A stretch of DNA of 64,000 nt from Planctomycetota bacterium (lineage in GTDB: Bacteria > Planctomycetota > UBA8742 > UBA2392), in assembly GCA_020638635.1 (NCBI GenBank), contig JACKIE010000001.1, positions 372,001 to 436,000 of the forward strand, given 5' to 3'. Every line of letters starts with the position of its first letter. Position 1 is the stretch's first letter. The notes under the pieces were generated by a model, which made no database searches, was not told where the DNA came from, and was given only the letters and a program-made list of their open reading frames with translations. Shown here piece by piece: positions 9,043 through 17,252 of the stretch. A program made the position numbers and the translations under genes.

Positions 9043-9068
9043 GGGCCGCTAGCTTACGCGTCGCGCTC
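9043..9068. repeat. right arm of perfect 26-bp inverted repeat flanking the ankyrin gene
   Basis: Exact reverse complement of 8373-8398. It ends 4 bases before the ribBA stop codon. On the minus strand it carries an in-frame TAA that limits how far upstream the ankyrin frame can begin. Confidence 0.9.
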
Positions 9069-9072
9069 AAAG

Positions 9073-10350
9073 CTATTCAATCCCACGGTCTTTGCGGACC
9101 TTTTCGTGGCGGCCTGAATCTTTGGGCAGTTGCAGGATGTGCCCGAGCTTGTCGCGCTTGGTGCGCATGTAGAAGTTGCTTTCCTCGCCCGGTGGCATCT
9201 CGAGCTGCACGCGCTCGGTGATCTCCAGCCCGTAGGCGTTGATCGCCTCGCGTTTGGCTGGGTTGTTGGTCAGCAGGCGCATCTTCTTCACGCCTAAATC
9301 CATCAATATCTGGCAGCCCGTGCCGTACTCGCGCTTGTCCGGCCGGTGGCCCAGCATCTCGTTCGCTTCCACCGTGTCGTAGCCCTGGTCCTGCAGGGCG
9401 TAGGCCTTGATCTTCTCGGTCAGGCCGATGCCGCGCCCTTCCTGGCGCAGGTAGACGATCACCCCGCGCTCGGCCTGCTGCACCTGCTGCATGGCGGCGT
9501 GCAACTGCAGGCCGCAGTCGCAGCGCTGGCTGCTGAACACGTCGCCGGTCAGGCATTCGCTGTGCACGCGCACCAGGATGGGCTCGTTCACGTAGTCCAT
9601 GTCGGCGGCGCGCAGGTCACTGGGGATCACGTTCTTGCACAGCGCGACGTGATCTTTGCCGTCGGCGATGCTGTGGTAGACGTGCACGTCGAAATAGCCC
9701 CACTCGGTGGGCATGCGCGCGCCGGATATGCGCTTGATGATGCGCTCGTGCTGCAGGCGATAGGCGATCAGGTCGGCGACACTGCAGATTTTCAGGCCGT
9801 GTTTTATCGCAAATTTCTCGAGGTCCGGCATGCGGGCCATGGTGCCGTCGTCGTTCATGATCTCGCAGATCACGCCTGCGGGCTTCAGCCCGGCCAGGCG
9901 GCACAGGTCCACGCTGCCCTCGGTCTGGCCGTTGCGCACCAGCACGCCGCCCTCGCGGGCACGCAGGGGAAACACGTGGCCCGGCCGCACAAGGTCGCGC
10001 GGCTTGGCGTCGTCCCTGATGGCCGTGAGGATGGTGTGGGCGCGGTCGTGCGCCGAGATGCCGGTGGTGACGCCCTCGCGGGCCTCGATGCTGACCGTGA
10101 ACGCCGTGCCCAGCGGCGCCTCATTGCGCGCGGCCATGGGCGGCAGGTCCAGCCGGTCGGCAGTCTCGTTGGTAAGCGCCAGGCAGATCAGGCCGCGGGC
10201 GTCGCGTGCCATGAAGTTCACGCCCTCTGGGGTGATTTTCTCGGCGGCGATCACTAGGTCGCCCTCGTTTTCGCGGTCCTCGTCATCAACCAGGATGACG
10301 GCCTTGCCCTGGCGCAGGTCTTCCAGCACTTCTGTGATGGGTGTAAGCAT
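9073..10350 (-). CDS. ribBA: bifunctional 3,4-dihydroxy-2-butanone-4-phosphate synthase / GTP cyclohydrolase II
   Basis: A 425-residue riboflavin-synthesis enzyme. The N-terminal RibB half makes DHBP from ribulose 5-phosphate, with VDDEDRENEGDLVIAAE (acidic metal/substrate loop) and GVTTGISAHDRAHTI. The C-terminal RibA half opens the GTP imidazole ring, with VRVHSECLTGDVF, the zinc cysteines in SSQRCDCGLQL, and YLRQEGRGIGL. The start ATG at 10350 is preferred over a longer frame to 10419, because the family begins with a segment like MLTPITEVLEDLRQGK and a TATGAT hexamer sits 6 bases upstream. No FMN riboswitch is evident in the short upstream region. Other rib genes are not in the window. 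Confidence 0.95.
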   Translation of the reverse strand: MLTPITEVLEDLRQGKAVILVDDEDRENEGDLVIAAEKITPEGVNFMARDARGLICLALTNETADRLDLPPMAARNEAPLGTAFTVSIEAREGVTTGISAHDRAHTILTAIRDDAKPRDLVRPGHVFPLRAREGGVLVRNGQTEGSVDLCRLAGLKPAGVICEIMNDDGTMARMPDLEKFAIKHGLKICSVADLIAYRLQHERIIKRISGARMPTEWGYFDVHVYHSIADGKDHVALCKNVIPSDLRAADMDYVNEPILVRVHSECLTGDVFSSQRCDCGLQLHAAMQQVQQAERGVIVYLRQEGRGIGLTEKIKAYALQDQGYDTVEANEMLGHRPDKREYGTGCQILMDLGVKKMRLLTNNPAKREAINAYGLEITERVQLEMPPGEESNFYMRTKRDKLGHILQLPKDSGRHEKVRKDRGIE

Positions 10351-10362
10351 GCCTCGATCATA
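10351..10362 (-). promoter_or_regulatory. -10 element directly upstream of ribBA (leaderless candidate)
   Basis: TATGAT occupies 10362-10357 on the minus strand and is followed by 6 bases and then the ATG, so transcription would start at or next to the A of the start codon. A GAGG also lies in the 6-base spacer, so a leadered start cannot be excluded. Confidence 0.5.
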
Positions 10363-10583
10363 GCGAGCCGCCGGTCGAGGGGCACCGGCGGTCAGTTTTT
10401 CCCTGCGTCTTCCACTCATTGACAGGGTGACTGCGGGCGTGGAAAGTGCGCGGCTATCGGGCCAAGTGTGCTTGAGGCTTGAGGTAAATCCCTCGGGTCA
10501 AGAATCTTGCGTTGGGATGCGAATTGAGCGATAAGCCGCATCCCCCCGCAGCCGCAATTGCGTTGAAGCCGTCAGGTAGGTCT

Positions 10584-11792
10584 ATGCCTGCTGCGAAGAT
10601 CATCATGTTCACGGATGGCGTGTCGGAGTCAAACCGGCTTGCCAAGGAAGCGCTCGAGGCGCACCACATGTCCTGGAACGAGCGCAGCATCGCCACGGAC
10701 CAGGAGGCAAACGCCTTCATCCGCAAGCTGTGCGGCGCGGCCGTGTCGCCTGTGCTGTACGTGAACGACGAGTGGCTGCCGGACCCGACCCAAGAAGAGC
10801 TGTTGGAAGCCACGGGCGTGCGCTTCGATGTGGAGCGGCTGGAATCACGCGGGCAGACGATTTTTGACGTGATCGTGGTGGGCCTGGGCCCTGCCGGCCT
10901 TGCCGCCTGCCACGGCTGCCGACTGGGCGGCCTGAGCGTGCTGGGCCTGGATGAGAACGAGCCGGGCGGCCACCTGCTGCCGCTGACCGACGTGGACGAA
11001 TACCTGGGTGTCGGTTTCGACGAAGCCGTGCCGGGCGCGGACATCGCGGACAATTTCTCTGAGCACGCGCGCCACGTGGGCGCCACCCTGATGCGCGGCA
11101 AGGTGAACAGCATCCGCATCCAGGGCGCCTTCAAGCGCGTGCACAGCAGCGCCGGCAATTTCTGGGCGCGCGCGGTGGTGATCGCCACCGGCGCCGCGCA
11201 GCGCGAGCTGAAGATCGAGGGCGTGGACAAGTTCCTGAACAAGGGCATCCGTTACGGTGCCCAGGTGGACGCGCAGATTTACACCGACCGCCGCGTGGCC
11301 GTGATAGGCGGCGGCGACGAAGCCATGCACGCGGCGATCTTCCTGAGCCGCTACGCCAAGTTCGTGACCGTGCTGTGCCCGGACGACCAGCCTACGGGCG
11401 AGCCGCTGCTGGTGGAGCGCGCGACTACACAGAAGGTGCGCATCATACCCGGCACCAAGGTGGTTGCGGTGAAGGGCAACGACGCGCTGGATTTCCTGTT
11501 CTTTGTCGAGAAGGGCATTCCCGAAGAGCAGGGCCTGCCGCTGGACGCCATGGTGGTGGCGCTGGGCCCGGCGCCCAAGCAGCCGATCCCGGGACTGGAG
11601 CGCCTGCCCCAGGACAACGGCTACTACGCCCATGGCGAAGGCGGCAAGACCATGTTCGGCGGCATCTACGTCGCCGGAGATTGCACGAACATCGAAACCC
11701 GCACGCTCATGAGCGTGGTAGCCAGCGGCAGCCTGTGCGCCAAGCGCCTATGGCAATGGCTGGCTTCGCATCCGCTGCCGAAGCTGAAGTAG
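10584..11792 (+). CDS. glutaredoxin-like / thioredoxin reductase-like fusion lacking redox cysteines
   Basis: A 402-residue protein from ATG 10584, chosen because AGGTAGG precedes it. A TTG at 10512 would add 24 unconserved residues. Residues 1-80 look like a glutaredoxin fold (KIIMFTDGVSESNRLAKEAL), but the CxxC position reads VSES. From about residue 95 comes a thioredoxin-reductase flavoprotein fold: FDVIVVGLGPAGLAA binds FAD, VAVIGGGDEAM (about 239) binds NAD(P)H, and GGIYVAGDCTN is the C-terminal FAD motif. Where TrxR carries CATC, this protein has GAQVDA. It should therefore bind FAD but cannot do dithiol exchange in the usual way. It could be an NAD(P)H oxidase, a ferredoxin/flavodoxin reductase-like enzyme or a sensor. 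The separate promoterless 233-base upstream gap holds nothing I recognise. Confidence 0.8.
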   Translation: MPAAKIIMFTDGVSESNRLAKEALEAHHMSWNERSIATDQEANAFIRKLCGAAVSPVLYVNDEWLPDPTQEELLEATGVRFDVERLESRGQTIFDVIVVGLGPAGLAACHGCRLGGLSVLGLDENEPGGHLLPLTDVDEYLGVGFDEAVPGADIADNFSEHARHVGATLMRGKVNSIRIQGAFKRVHSSAGNFWARAVVIATGAAQRELKIEGVDKFLNKGIRYGAQVDAQIYTDRRVAVIGGGDEAMHAAIFLSRYAKFVTVLCPDDQPTGEPLLVERATTQKVRIIPGTKVVAVKGNDALDFLFFVEKGIPEEQGLPLDAMVVALGPAPKQPIPGLERLPQDNGYYAHGEGGKTMFGGIYVAGDCTNIETRTLMSVVASGSLCAKRLWQWLASHPLPKLK

Positions 11793-11834
11793 GGTGCGGG
11801 GCGGGCCGGACTGGTGGGACATGTGAACTCAGAG

Positions 11835-11854
11835 CCGGCCCGGTAACGGGCCGG
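11835..11854 (+). terminator. probable terminator hairpin
   Basis: A perfect 8-bp GC stem (11835-11842 with 11847-11854) closes a GTAA loop and is followed by TTTA. It lies 43 bases after the reductase-like gene. The T-run is short, and the same stem-GTAA-stem design is found in the REP units at 43688 and 44500, so it could also be a REP copy. Confidence 0.5.
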
Positions 11855-11942
11855 TTTATGTTGCGAGTTCGCCTGCACGCTGCGACTCACGAGTCAAACC
11901 ATCGTTTACACGATGGGCTCTGTTGCTCAGCTCCGTTTCCCG

Positions 11943-11957
11943 CTAACTTCCCCGCCC
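11943..11957 (+). promoter_or_regulatory. -10-like element near hutH start
   Basis: CTAACT at 11943-11948 is followed by 9 bases and ATG. The same CTAACT plus a C-rich spacer precedes the SDR gene at 19991 (19978-19990). The match to TATAAT is only moderate and no -35 is evident. Confidence 0.3.
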
Positions 11958-13481
11958 ATGGCTACGCTCACACTCGACGGCAAATCCCTGACCCTGGCAC
12001 AGGTGGACCGCTTCCTGCATGGCGGCTTTTCGCGCGTTGAGGTTTCATCCGGTGCGCGCGCGGCCGTGCGCAAGGCGCGCAAGTTCGTGCAGCAACTGCT
12101 GAAAGAGCATCGGCCGGTGTACGGCGTGAACACCGGTTTCGGCAAGCTGGCGAACGTGAAGATCCCCGACGCCGACCTGGGGCAGTTGCAGACCAACCTG
12201 ATCCGCAGCCATGCCTGCGGCGTGGGCGAGCCGCTGCCGGAGCACACGGTGCGGCTGGCCATGCTGCTGCGCATCAACAGCATCGTGCAGGGCAACTCCG
12301 GCGTGCGCGAGGAAGTGGTGGACGCGCTGGTCGCGATGCTCAACAGCAACGTGGTTCCCTTCGTACCCAGCAAAGGCAGCGTCGGCGCCTCGGGCGACCT
12401 GGCGCCACTGGCGCACATCGCGCTGGCGCTGATCGGCGAGGGCAAAGTGTTCGTGATGGGCAGGCTGGTGAGCGCCCCCAAGGCGCTTCAAGCCGCCGGC
12501 TTGAAACCCGTCGAGCTGCAGGCCAAGGAAGGCCTCGCCCTGATCAACGGCACGCAGATCATCCAGGCCATCGGCCTCGTCACCGTGTGCGGCATGCGCC
12601 GCTGGATCAAGCTGTGCGACGCCACGGCCGCGCTGTCGCTGGAGGCCCTGCGCGGCAGCGACTCGCCGTTCGACCCGCGCGTGGCGGTGATCCGTCCGCA
12701 CCCGGGGCACGCGCTGGTCAGCCGCAACATGCTGAAGATGCTGATGGGCAGCGCGATCCGCGAAAGCCACCGCGAAGGCGACGAGCGCGTGCAGGACGCC
12801 TACAGCCTGCGCTGCGTGCCGCAGGTGCACGGCGCAGCGCGCGACGGCTTCGCGTTCGTGCAGACCATCTTCGAGCGCGAACTGAACGCGGTGACGGACA
12901 ACCCGCTGCTGTTCCCGCAGGACGGCGCGGTGATCAGCGCGGGCAACTTCCACGGCCAGCCGCTCAGCCAGGCGCTGGATTTTCTCGCCATCTTGATGTC
13001 CGAGCTGGGCGCGATCAGCGAGCGCCGCCTCGAGCAGATGGTCAACCCGGACCTCAGTAACCTGCCGCCCTTCCTGGTGGAGGGCAGCGGACTCAACAGC
13101 GGCCTGATGATCGCCCAAGTGGTGGCCGCCGCGCTGGCCAGCGAGAACAAGGTGTTCAGCCACCCGGCCAGCGTGGACAGCATCCCGACTTCCGCCAACA
13201 AGGAAGATCACGTCAGCATGGGCGTGACGGCCGCGCTGAAGGCGCGCACGGTGTTCGAGAACTTGCAGCATTTACTGAGCATCGAGCTGCTGGCCGGGCG
13301 CCTGGCGTTGGATTACCACCGGCCGTTGAAGGGCGGCAAGCTGGTGGAAGCGCTGGCCGACGCCGTGCGCAAGCGGGTCAAGCCGCTGAAGCAAGACCGC
13401 GTGCTGCACGAGGATTTTGCCACCATCCGCGAGCTCGCCAACAGTGGCGCCTTCGACAACGTGCTCAGCGAGCTAGAATAG
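11958..13481 (+). CDS. hutH: histidine ammonia-lyase
   Basis: A 507-residue MIO-dependent aromatic amino acid lyase. HutH eliminates ammonia from histidine to give urocanate, the first step of histidine breakdown. The MIO prosthetic group forms from Ala-Ser-Gly in SVGASGDLAPLAHIAL (about residue 140). GVNTGFGKL supplies the catalytic-Tyr loop region, and LIRSHACGVGEPL carries the substrate-selecting His typical of histidine rather than phenylalanine enzymes. FHGQPLSQALDF and the helical C terminus are complete. The start was set at ATG 11958, because MATLTLDGKSLTL matches the family N terminus, rather than 45 bases upstream. No other hut gene is adjacent, so its use in a full hut pathway depends on genes elsewhere. 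Confidence 0.92.
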   Translation: MATLTLDGKSLTLAQVDRFLHGGFSRVEVSSGARAAVRKARKFVQQLLKEHRPVYGVNTGFGKLANVKIPDADLGQLQTNLIRSHACGVGEPLPEHTVRLAMLLRINSIVQGNSGVREEVVDALVAMLNSNVVPFVPSKGSVGASGDLAPLAHIALALIGEGKVFVMGRLVSAPKALQAAGLKPVELQAKEGLALINGTQIIQAIGLVTVCGMRRWIKLCDATAALSLEALRGSDSPFDPRVAVIRPHPGHALVSRNMLKMLMGSAIRESHREGDERVQDAYSLRCVPQVHGAARDGFAFVQTIFERELNAVTDNPLLFPQDGAVISAGNFHGQPLSQALDFLAILMSELGAISERRLEQMVNPDLSNLPPFLVEGSGLNSGLMIAQVVAAALASENKVFSHPASVDSIPTSANKEDHVSMGVTAALKARTVFENLQHLLSIELLAGRLALDYHRPLKGGKLVEALADAVRKRVKPLKQDRVLHEDFATIRELANSGAFDNVLSELE

Positions 13482-13487
13482 CCCGCC
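13474..13487 (+). promoter_or_regulatory. -10 element directly upstream of the SRAP gene (leaderless candidate)
   Basis: TAGAAT at 13474-13479 is followed by 8 bases and ATG 13488, with no Shine-Dalgarno between. A TTCGAC at 13452-13457 gives a possible -35 with a 16-base spacer. The element overlaps the last codons of hutH. Confidence 0.5.
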
Positions 13488-14174
13488 ATGTGCGGCCGCT
13501 TCTACACAGTGAAATCGATCAAGGCGCTGGTGCGGCATTACTTCCCGCCCGAGCTGGCGGACATGATCTGCGAGCAGCTTGACCAGCTGCAGCGCGACAT
13601 CGACTGGCGCGAGCAGAACTACGACGTGCGCCCCACCACCAAGGTGCTGGCTTTCGTCGGCAACGAAGACGCCGAGGTGGAGCCGCGGCTGCTGAAGTGG
13701 GGCCACATCCCCAGCCGCTACAACAAGGTGAAGTCGCCGCTGTTCAACGCCAAGGGCGAAAGCCTGGCCGACAAGGCGACGTGGTCGAAACCGTGGCGCA
13801 CGCAGCGCTGCCTGGTGCCGGCGCAGGGCTTCTTTGAATGGACCGGCGAGAAGGGCGCCAAGCAGCCCTGGGCCTTCCAGCGCGCGGACGGCGAAGGCCT
13901 GCTGTTCGCGGGCCTGTGGCGCCACGACGACGACGTGGACTGGTGCAGCATCGTGACGGCGGAGGCTTCGCCATGGATGAGCCGCTGGCACGACCGCGAG
14001 CCGATCATCGTGCGCCCCGAAGACGTGGTGCGCTGGCTGTTCGACGAAGACCCGCCCGAAGACCTGCTGCACGCGGCCGAGAAGGGCGAGCTGGAAGCCT
14101 TCCCCTGCGAGGGCCCCAAGGCCGACCAGCCACCCAAGCCAGCCCCCGGCCAGCAGTCGCTGGGGTTTGAGTAG
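13488..14174 (+). CDS. SRAP (SOS response-associated peptidase / HMCES-YedK) family protein
   Basis: A 228-residue protein beginning MCGRFYTV, in which processed Cys2 is the nucleophile that crosslinks abasic sites in single-stranded DNA. Other SRAP hallmarks are NYDVRPTT (catalytic Asn region), RCLVPAQGFFEW with the active-site Glu, TAEAS, and RWHDREPIIV, corresponding to the H-x-R-M-P-x-I motif with Met replaced by Glu. The family shields abasic sites during replication. Residues about 25-50 form an extra helical insertion with respect to the compact YedK. It lies 6 bases after hutH but has its own promoter-like hexamer, so it is probably transcribed independently. Confidence 0.92.
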   Translation: MCGRFYTVKSIKALVRHYFPPELADMICEQLDQLQRDIDWREQNYDVRPTTKVLAFVGNEDAEVEPRLLKWGHIPSRYNKVKSPLFNAKGESLADKATWSKPWRTQRCLVPAQGFFEWTGEKGAKQPWAFQRADGEGLLFAGLWRHDDDVDWCSIVTAEASPWMSRWHDREPIIVRPEDVVRWLFDEDPPEDLLHAAEKGELEAFPCEGPKADQPPKPAPGQQSLGFE

Positions 14175-14179
14175 TTTGG

Positions 14180-14191
14180 TATACTTGTGGC
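14180..14191 (+). promoter_or_regulatory. -10 element upstream of the small-ORF/nucleotidyltransferase pair
   Basis: TATACT at 14180-14185 is followed by 6 bases and ATG 14192, with no Shine-Dalgarno. This is the closest match to TATAAT among the leaderless candidates. No clear -35 was seen. Confidence 0.5.
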
Positions 14192-14437
14192 ATGGATGAC
14201 GGCGAACTCAGGGTGCTTTGGAAGATTCGCATTGCCGGCATGAAGGCAACCGCTGCGCGCACGCAGCAGGAGCGTCGCGAAGCCAACTTCGAAGAGCTGC
14301 TTCAGCGCACGGCCCAGTGTTTCATCCCACCTCACCACGATTCCGGCACAGTGCATGGCGAAGAAAAAGAAGAAGCGCGAGTCCGGTCAGTCTGGGCGCG
14401 AATCCGCCGCGGAAGCCTCGAACGCATGGATGCCTGA
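14192..14437 (+). CDS. small protein encoded ahead of, and overlapping, a nucleotidyltransferase
   Basis: An 81-residue, charged, probably helical protein (MDDGELRVLWKIRIAGMKATAARTQ, shortened here). I do not recognise a family. It overlaps the next gene by 83 bases in a different frame, so its last 27 codons (Arg-rich) share DNA with the nucleotidyltransferase start. Its own TATACT element and compact layout make it a plausible partner, such as an antitoxin-like protein. The possibility that only the first 53 residues matter cannot be excluded. Codon use up to 14350 is normal coding. Confidence 0.5.
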   Translation: MDDGELRVLWKIRIAGMKATAARTQQERREANFEELLQRTAQCFIPPHHDSGTVHGEEKEEARVRSVWARIRRGSLERMDA

Positions 14438-14993
14438 GCAACTGCTTCGGGCACTGGCGGAAGTCTTTTCTTGGTCTGAAGAGTCCGGTTATGAAGCGGC
14501 ATTGATCGGCGGGGTCGCTGTCGGCTTACTCGGGCCAGTGCGACCAACCGATGACGTTGACATCGTGATCATCACCACCGACAGCCCGGACACCGTGTTC
14601 GAATCGCTGGAAGAAGCGGGTTTCGAGCCCAGGTACAAGGACGCTGTTGAGTTCGCCCTGGCCAGCCGAACCCTGCTGATGAGACACACCGGAACGGCTG
14701 TGCCCGTGGATGTGGTACTGGGCATGCTTCCCTTTGAAATTGAGAGCATGAAGCGCACTGTGCAGCGTGTGATTCAGGGCCAGTCCGTTCGCCTGTTCCC
14801 AGCGGAATCTCTCTGCGTGATGAAGCTGATCGCAGGGCGCTCGCAAGACCTGCGTGACGTCGCGCTGCTTGTCGAGACATATCCTGAACTGGATCGAAAT
14901 TGGATACATCAGCAGCTCAGCCAGTATGCCGTGTTGATGGAAGACCCGGACGTCCTCGATCGCACGCGGCGGCTGATCGATTCTGAAGAATAA
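14355..14993 (+). CDS. nucleotidyltransferase-fold protein (AbiEii / DUF6036-like)
   Basis: A 212-residue protein. After a Lys-rich start (MAKKKKKRESGQ) and a helix, residues about 48-75 read ALIGGVAVGLLGPVRPTDDVDIVI: a GG nucleotide-binding turn and the paired acidic residues of minimal nucleotidyltransferases (DDVDIVI). VPVDVVLG supplies the third acid. This fold covers toxin nucleotidyltransferases (AbiEii, MenT) and RNA-modifying enzymes. ESLCVMKLIAGRSQDLRDVALLV is the usual Lys/Asp segment following the core in the AbiEii-like group. The overlapping small upstream gene makes a toxin-antitoxin or similar accessory pair likely, but this is inference. The true start could also be a later Met (residue 27). 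Confidence 0.75.
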   Translation: MAKKKKKRESGQSGRESAAEASNAWMPEQLLRALAEVFSWSEESGYEAALIGGVAVGLLGPVRPTDDVDIVIITTDSPDTVFESLEEAGFEPRYKDAVEFALASRTLLMRHTGTAVPVDVVLGMLPFEIESMKRTVQRVIQGQSVRLFPAESLCVMKLIAGRSQDLRDVALLVETYPELDRNWIHQQLSQYAVLMEDPDVLDRTRRLIDSEE

Positions 14994-15275
14994 TCAGCCC
15001 TGCTTCAGGTCGGCCAGGCGGGTGACTTCGCTGATCTCTCGCGTCGGGATGCTGATGTACTTGATGCGCGGCCAGTGGCCCCACTGGGCGGCGGTCTGAA
15101 CGTACTCGGCGTTGCTCTTGCCGTCCTGGCCTTCCTCGTGCTTGTCGGCGTCGTTGAGAAAGATGCCGTCCGGCGTCTGGGTGTCGCAGCGCCCGATGTA
15201 CACGGCCTTGCCGGTGGTTTTCACCACCACGGTCATGCCGTGCAGGGCGCCCTTGTCTGAGTGGAACGTTCCCAT
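14994..15275 (-). CDS. small conserved beta-rich protein, paralog of its neighbour
   Basis: A 93-residue protein that aligns along its length with the 101-residue product just upstream: HGMTVVVKTTGKAVYIGRC against HGKTCVVETRLDQTFVGRC, WGHWPRIKYISIP against MGHWPVIKKVFIP, and a matching EISEVTRL/DITRMELL end. The alternating hydrophobic strands and short Gly turns suggest an Sm/SH3-like barrel, although no database family is recalled. It is the last gene of the mrp-bacilliredoxin operon, with start and previous stop overlapping at 15275. The stop abuts the nucleotidyltransferase stop on the plus strand. Confidence 0.65.
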   Translation of the reverse strand: MGTFHSDKGALHGMTVVVKTTGKAVYIGRCDTQTPDGIFLNDADKHEEGQDGKSNAEYVQTAAQWGHWPRIKYISIPTREISEVTRLADLKQG

Positions 15276-15580
15276 TATCCCTCGAACTTCGCTTCGCTCG
15301 GCGTTTGCCAGGGCTTCTTCACCAGCAGTTCCATGCGGGTGATGTCGGCCTTGGGGATGAACACCTTTTTGATCACCGGCCAGTGGCCCATGCTGATCGC
15401 GCTTTCCAGGCGCTCATGGTTCTTATCCCAGCCGCCGTGGAAGTGGTCGAGGTCAACCATGATCAGGTTGCCCTCTTCAAAACGCGAACAGCGCCCGACG
15501 AAAGTCTGGTCCAGGCGCGTCTCCACCACGCAGGTCTTGCCGTGGAATTCCTTCAGCCGCTTCTGCGGGTCGGTTTCCAT
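15275..15580 (-). CDS. small conserved beta-rich protein, tandem paralog
   Basis: A 101-residue protein with the pattern VVETRLDQTFVGRCSRFEEG then NLIMVDLDHF, reminiscent of Sm-like barrels (strand, G-R-C turn, NL-x-MVD strand). The conserved GHWPVIKKVFIPKADI block is shared with the downstream paralog. It begins 6 bases after the bacilliredoxin stop and overlaps the next start by one base or more, so the four genes on this strand form an operon. Function is unknown. Position suggests a link to iron-sulfur or thiol metabolism. Confidence 0.65.
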   Translation of the reverse strand: METDPQKRLKEFHGKTCVVETRLDQTFVGRCSRFEEGNLIMVDLDHFHGGWDKNHERLESAISMGHWPVIKKVFIPKADITRMELLVKKPWQTPSEAKFEG

Positions 15581-15586
15581 TGCGCC

Positions 15587-16003
15587 CTACAGCTTGGCGT
15601 ACTCGTTGCGCAGGTGCTCGGCCACTGACTCCGGGTAGCCGCCCTCGAAAACGTGGCGCGGCACGTAGGCCACCGGCTTGCCCTGCTTGAACATGTACAC
15701 GCTGGGGCTGCTGGGCGGGGCCTGCGGCACCAGGCTGCGCACGTAGGCTACCGCGTCGGTGTCGTTGCCCGCGAACACGGTGCCTACCGCGTCGGGCTTC
15801 TTGTCGCCCTCCAGGCTCAGCAGGATGCCGGGACGCGCGGCGCCGGCTGCGCAACCGCACACCGAGTTCAGCACGATCATCGCGCTCTTGTCCTTGTTGC
15901 GCTCAAGGAACTGCTTGACCGCGTCGGCCGTGCGCAGCTCTTCCACGCCATTGTCTGCCAGCTCCGCCCGCATCGGGGCGACCATTTCTTCGGGATAGGG
16001 CAT
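15587..16003 (-). CDS. bacilliredoxin (BrxA/BrxB, YphP/YqiW family)
   Basis: A 138-residue thioredoxin-fold protein with the CGC active site in LNSVCGCAAGAARPG, diagnostic for bacilliredoxins, which remove bacillithiol or other low-molecular thiols from proteins. PSVYMFKQGKPVAYVPRHVFEGGYPE is the C-terminal half (cited in parts: VYMFKQGKPV and RHVFEG). The start is ATG 16003, preceded by GGAG, rather than the longer frame to 16057, since the family begins with MPYPEEMVAPMR. Its stop lies 6 bases from the next gene and its start 22 bases after the mrp stop. Bacillithiol itself is not proven in this organism. Confidence 0.9.
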   Translation of the reverse strand: MPYPEEMVAPMRAELADNGVEELRTADAVKQFLERNKDKSAMIVLNSVCGCAAGAARPGILLSLEGDKKPDAVGTVFAGNDTDAVAYVRSLVPQAPPSSPSVYMFKQGKPVAYVPRHVFEGGYPESVAEHLRNEYAKL

Positions 16004-16025
16004 GTCTGTTCTCCGTACCTCTGGT

Positions 16026-17087
<1,062 letters not shown>

Positions 17088-17252
17088 GAATTCGTTCCCG
17101 CCGCGGTGTTCCGTCTGCTTACCACCGCGCTCACCGGCGCGACAGGCTCAGGCCCGTCGCCCAGAGAGTAAATTACGGACCATTTTTGTCCACTATAGGT
17201 CTGCCCGTTCAGCCCACCCCTGCTTTCTGCCGATTCAGGGCGGGGTCTGCCC

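Noticed and set aside
17190..17200. Promoter-like CACTATAGG upstream of PBP2
   Set aside because: It resembles a phage promoter core only by chance, and no -35 or phage context exists.
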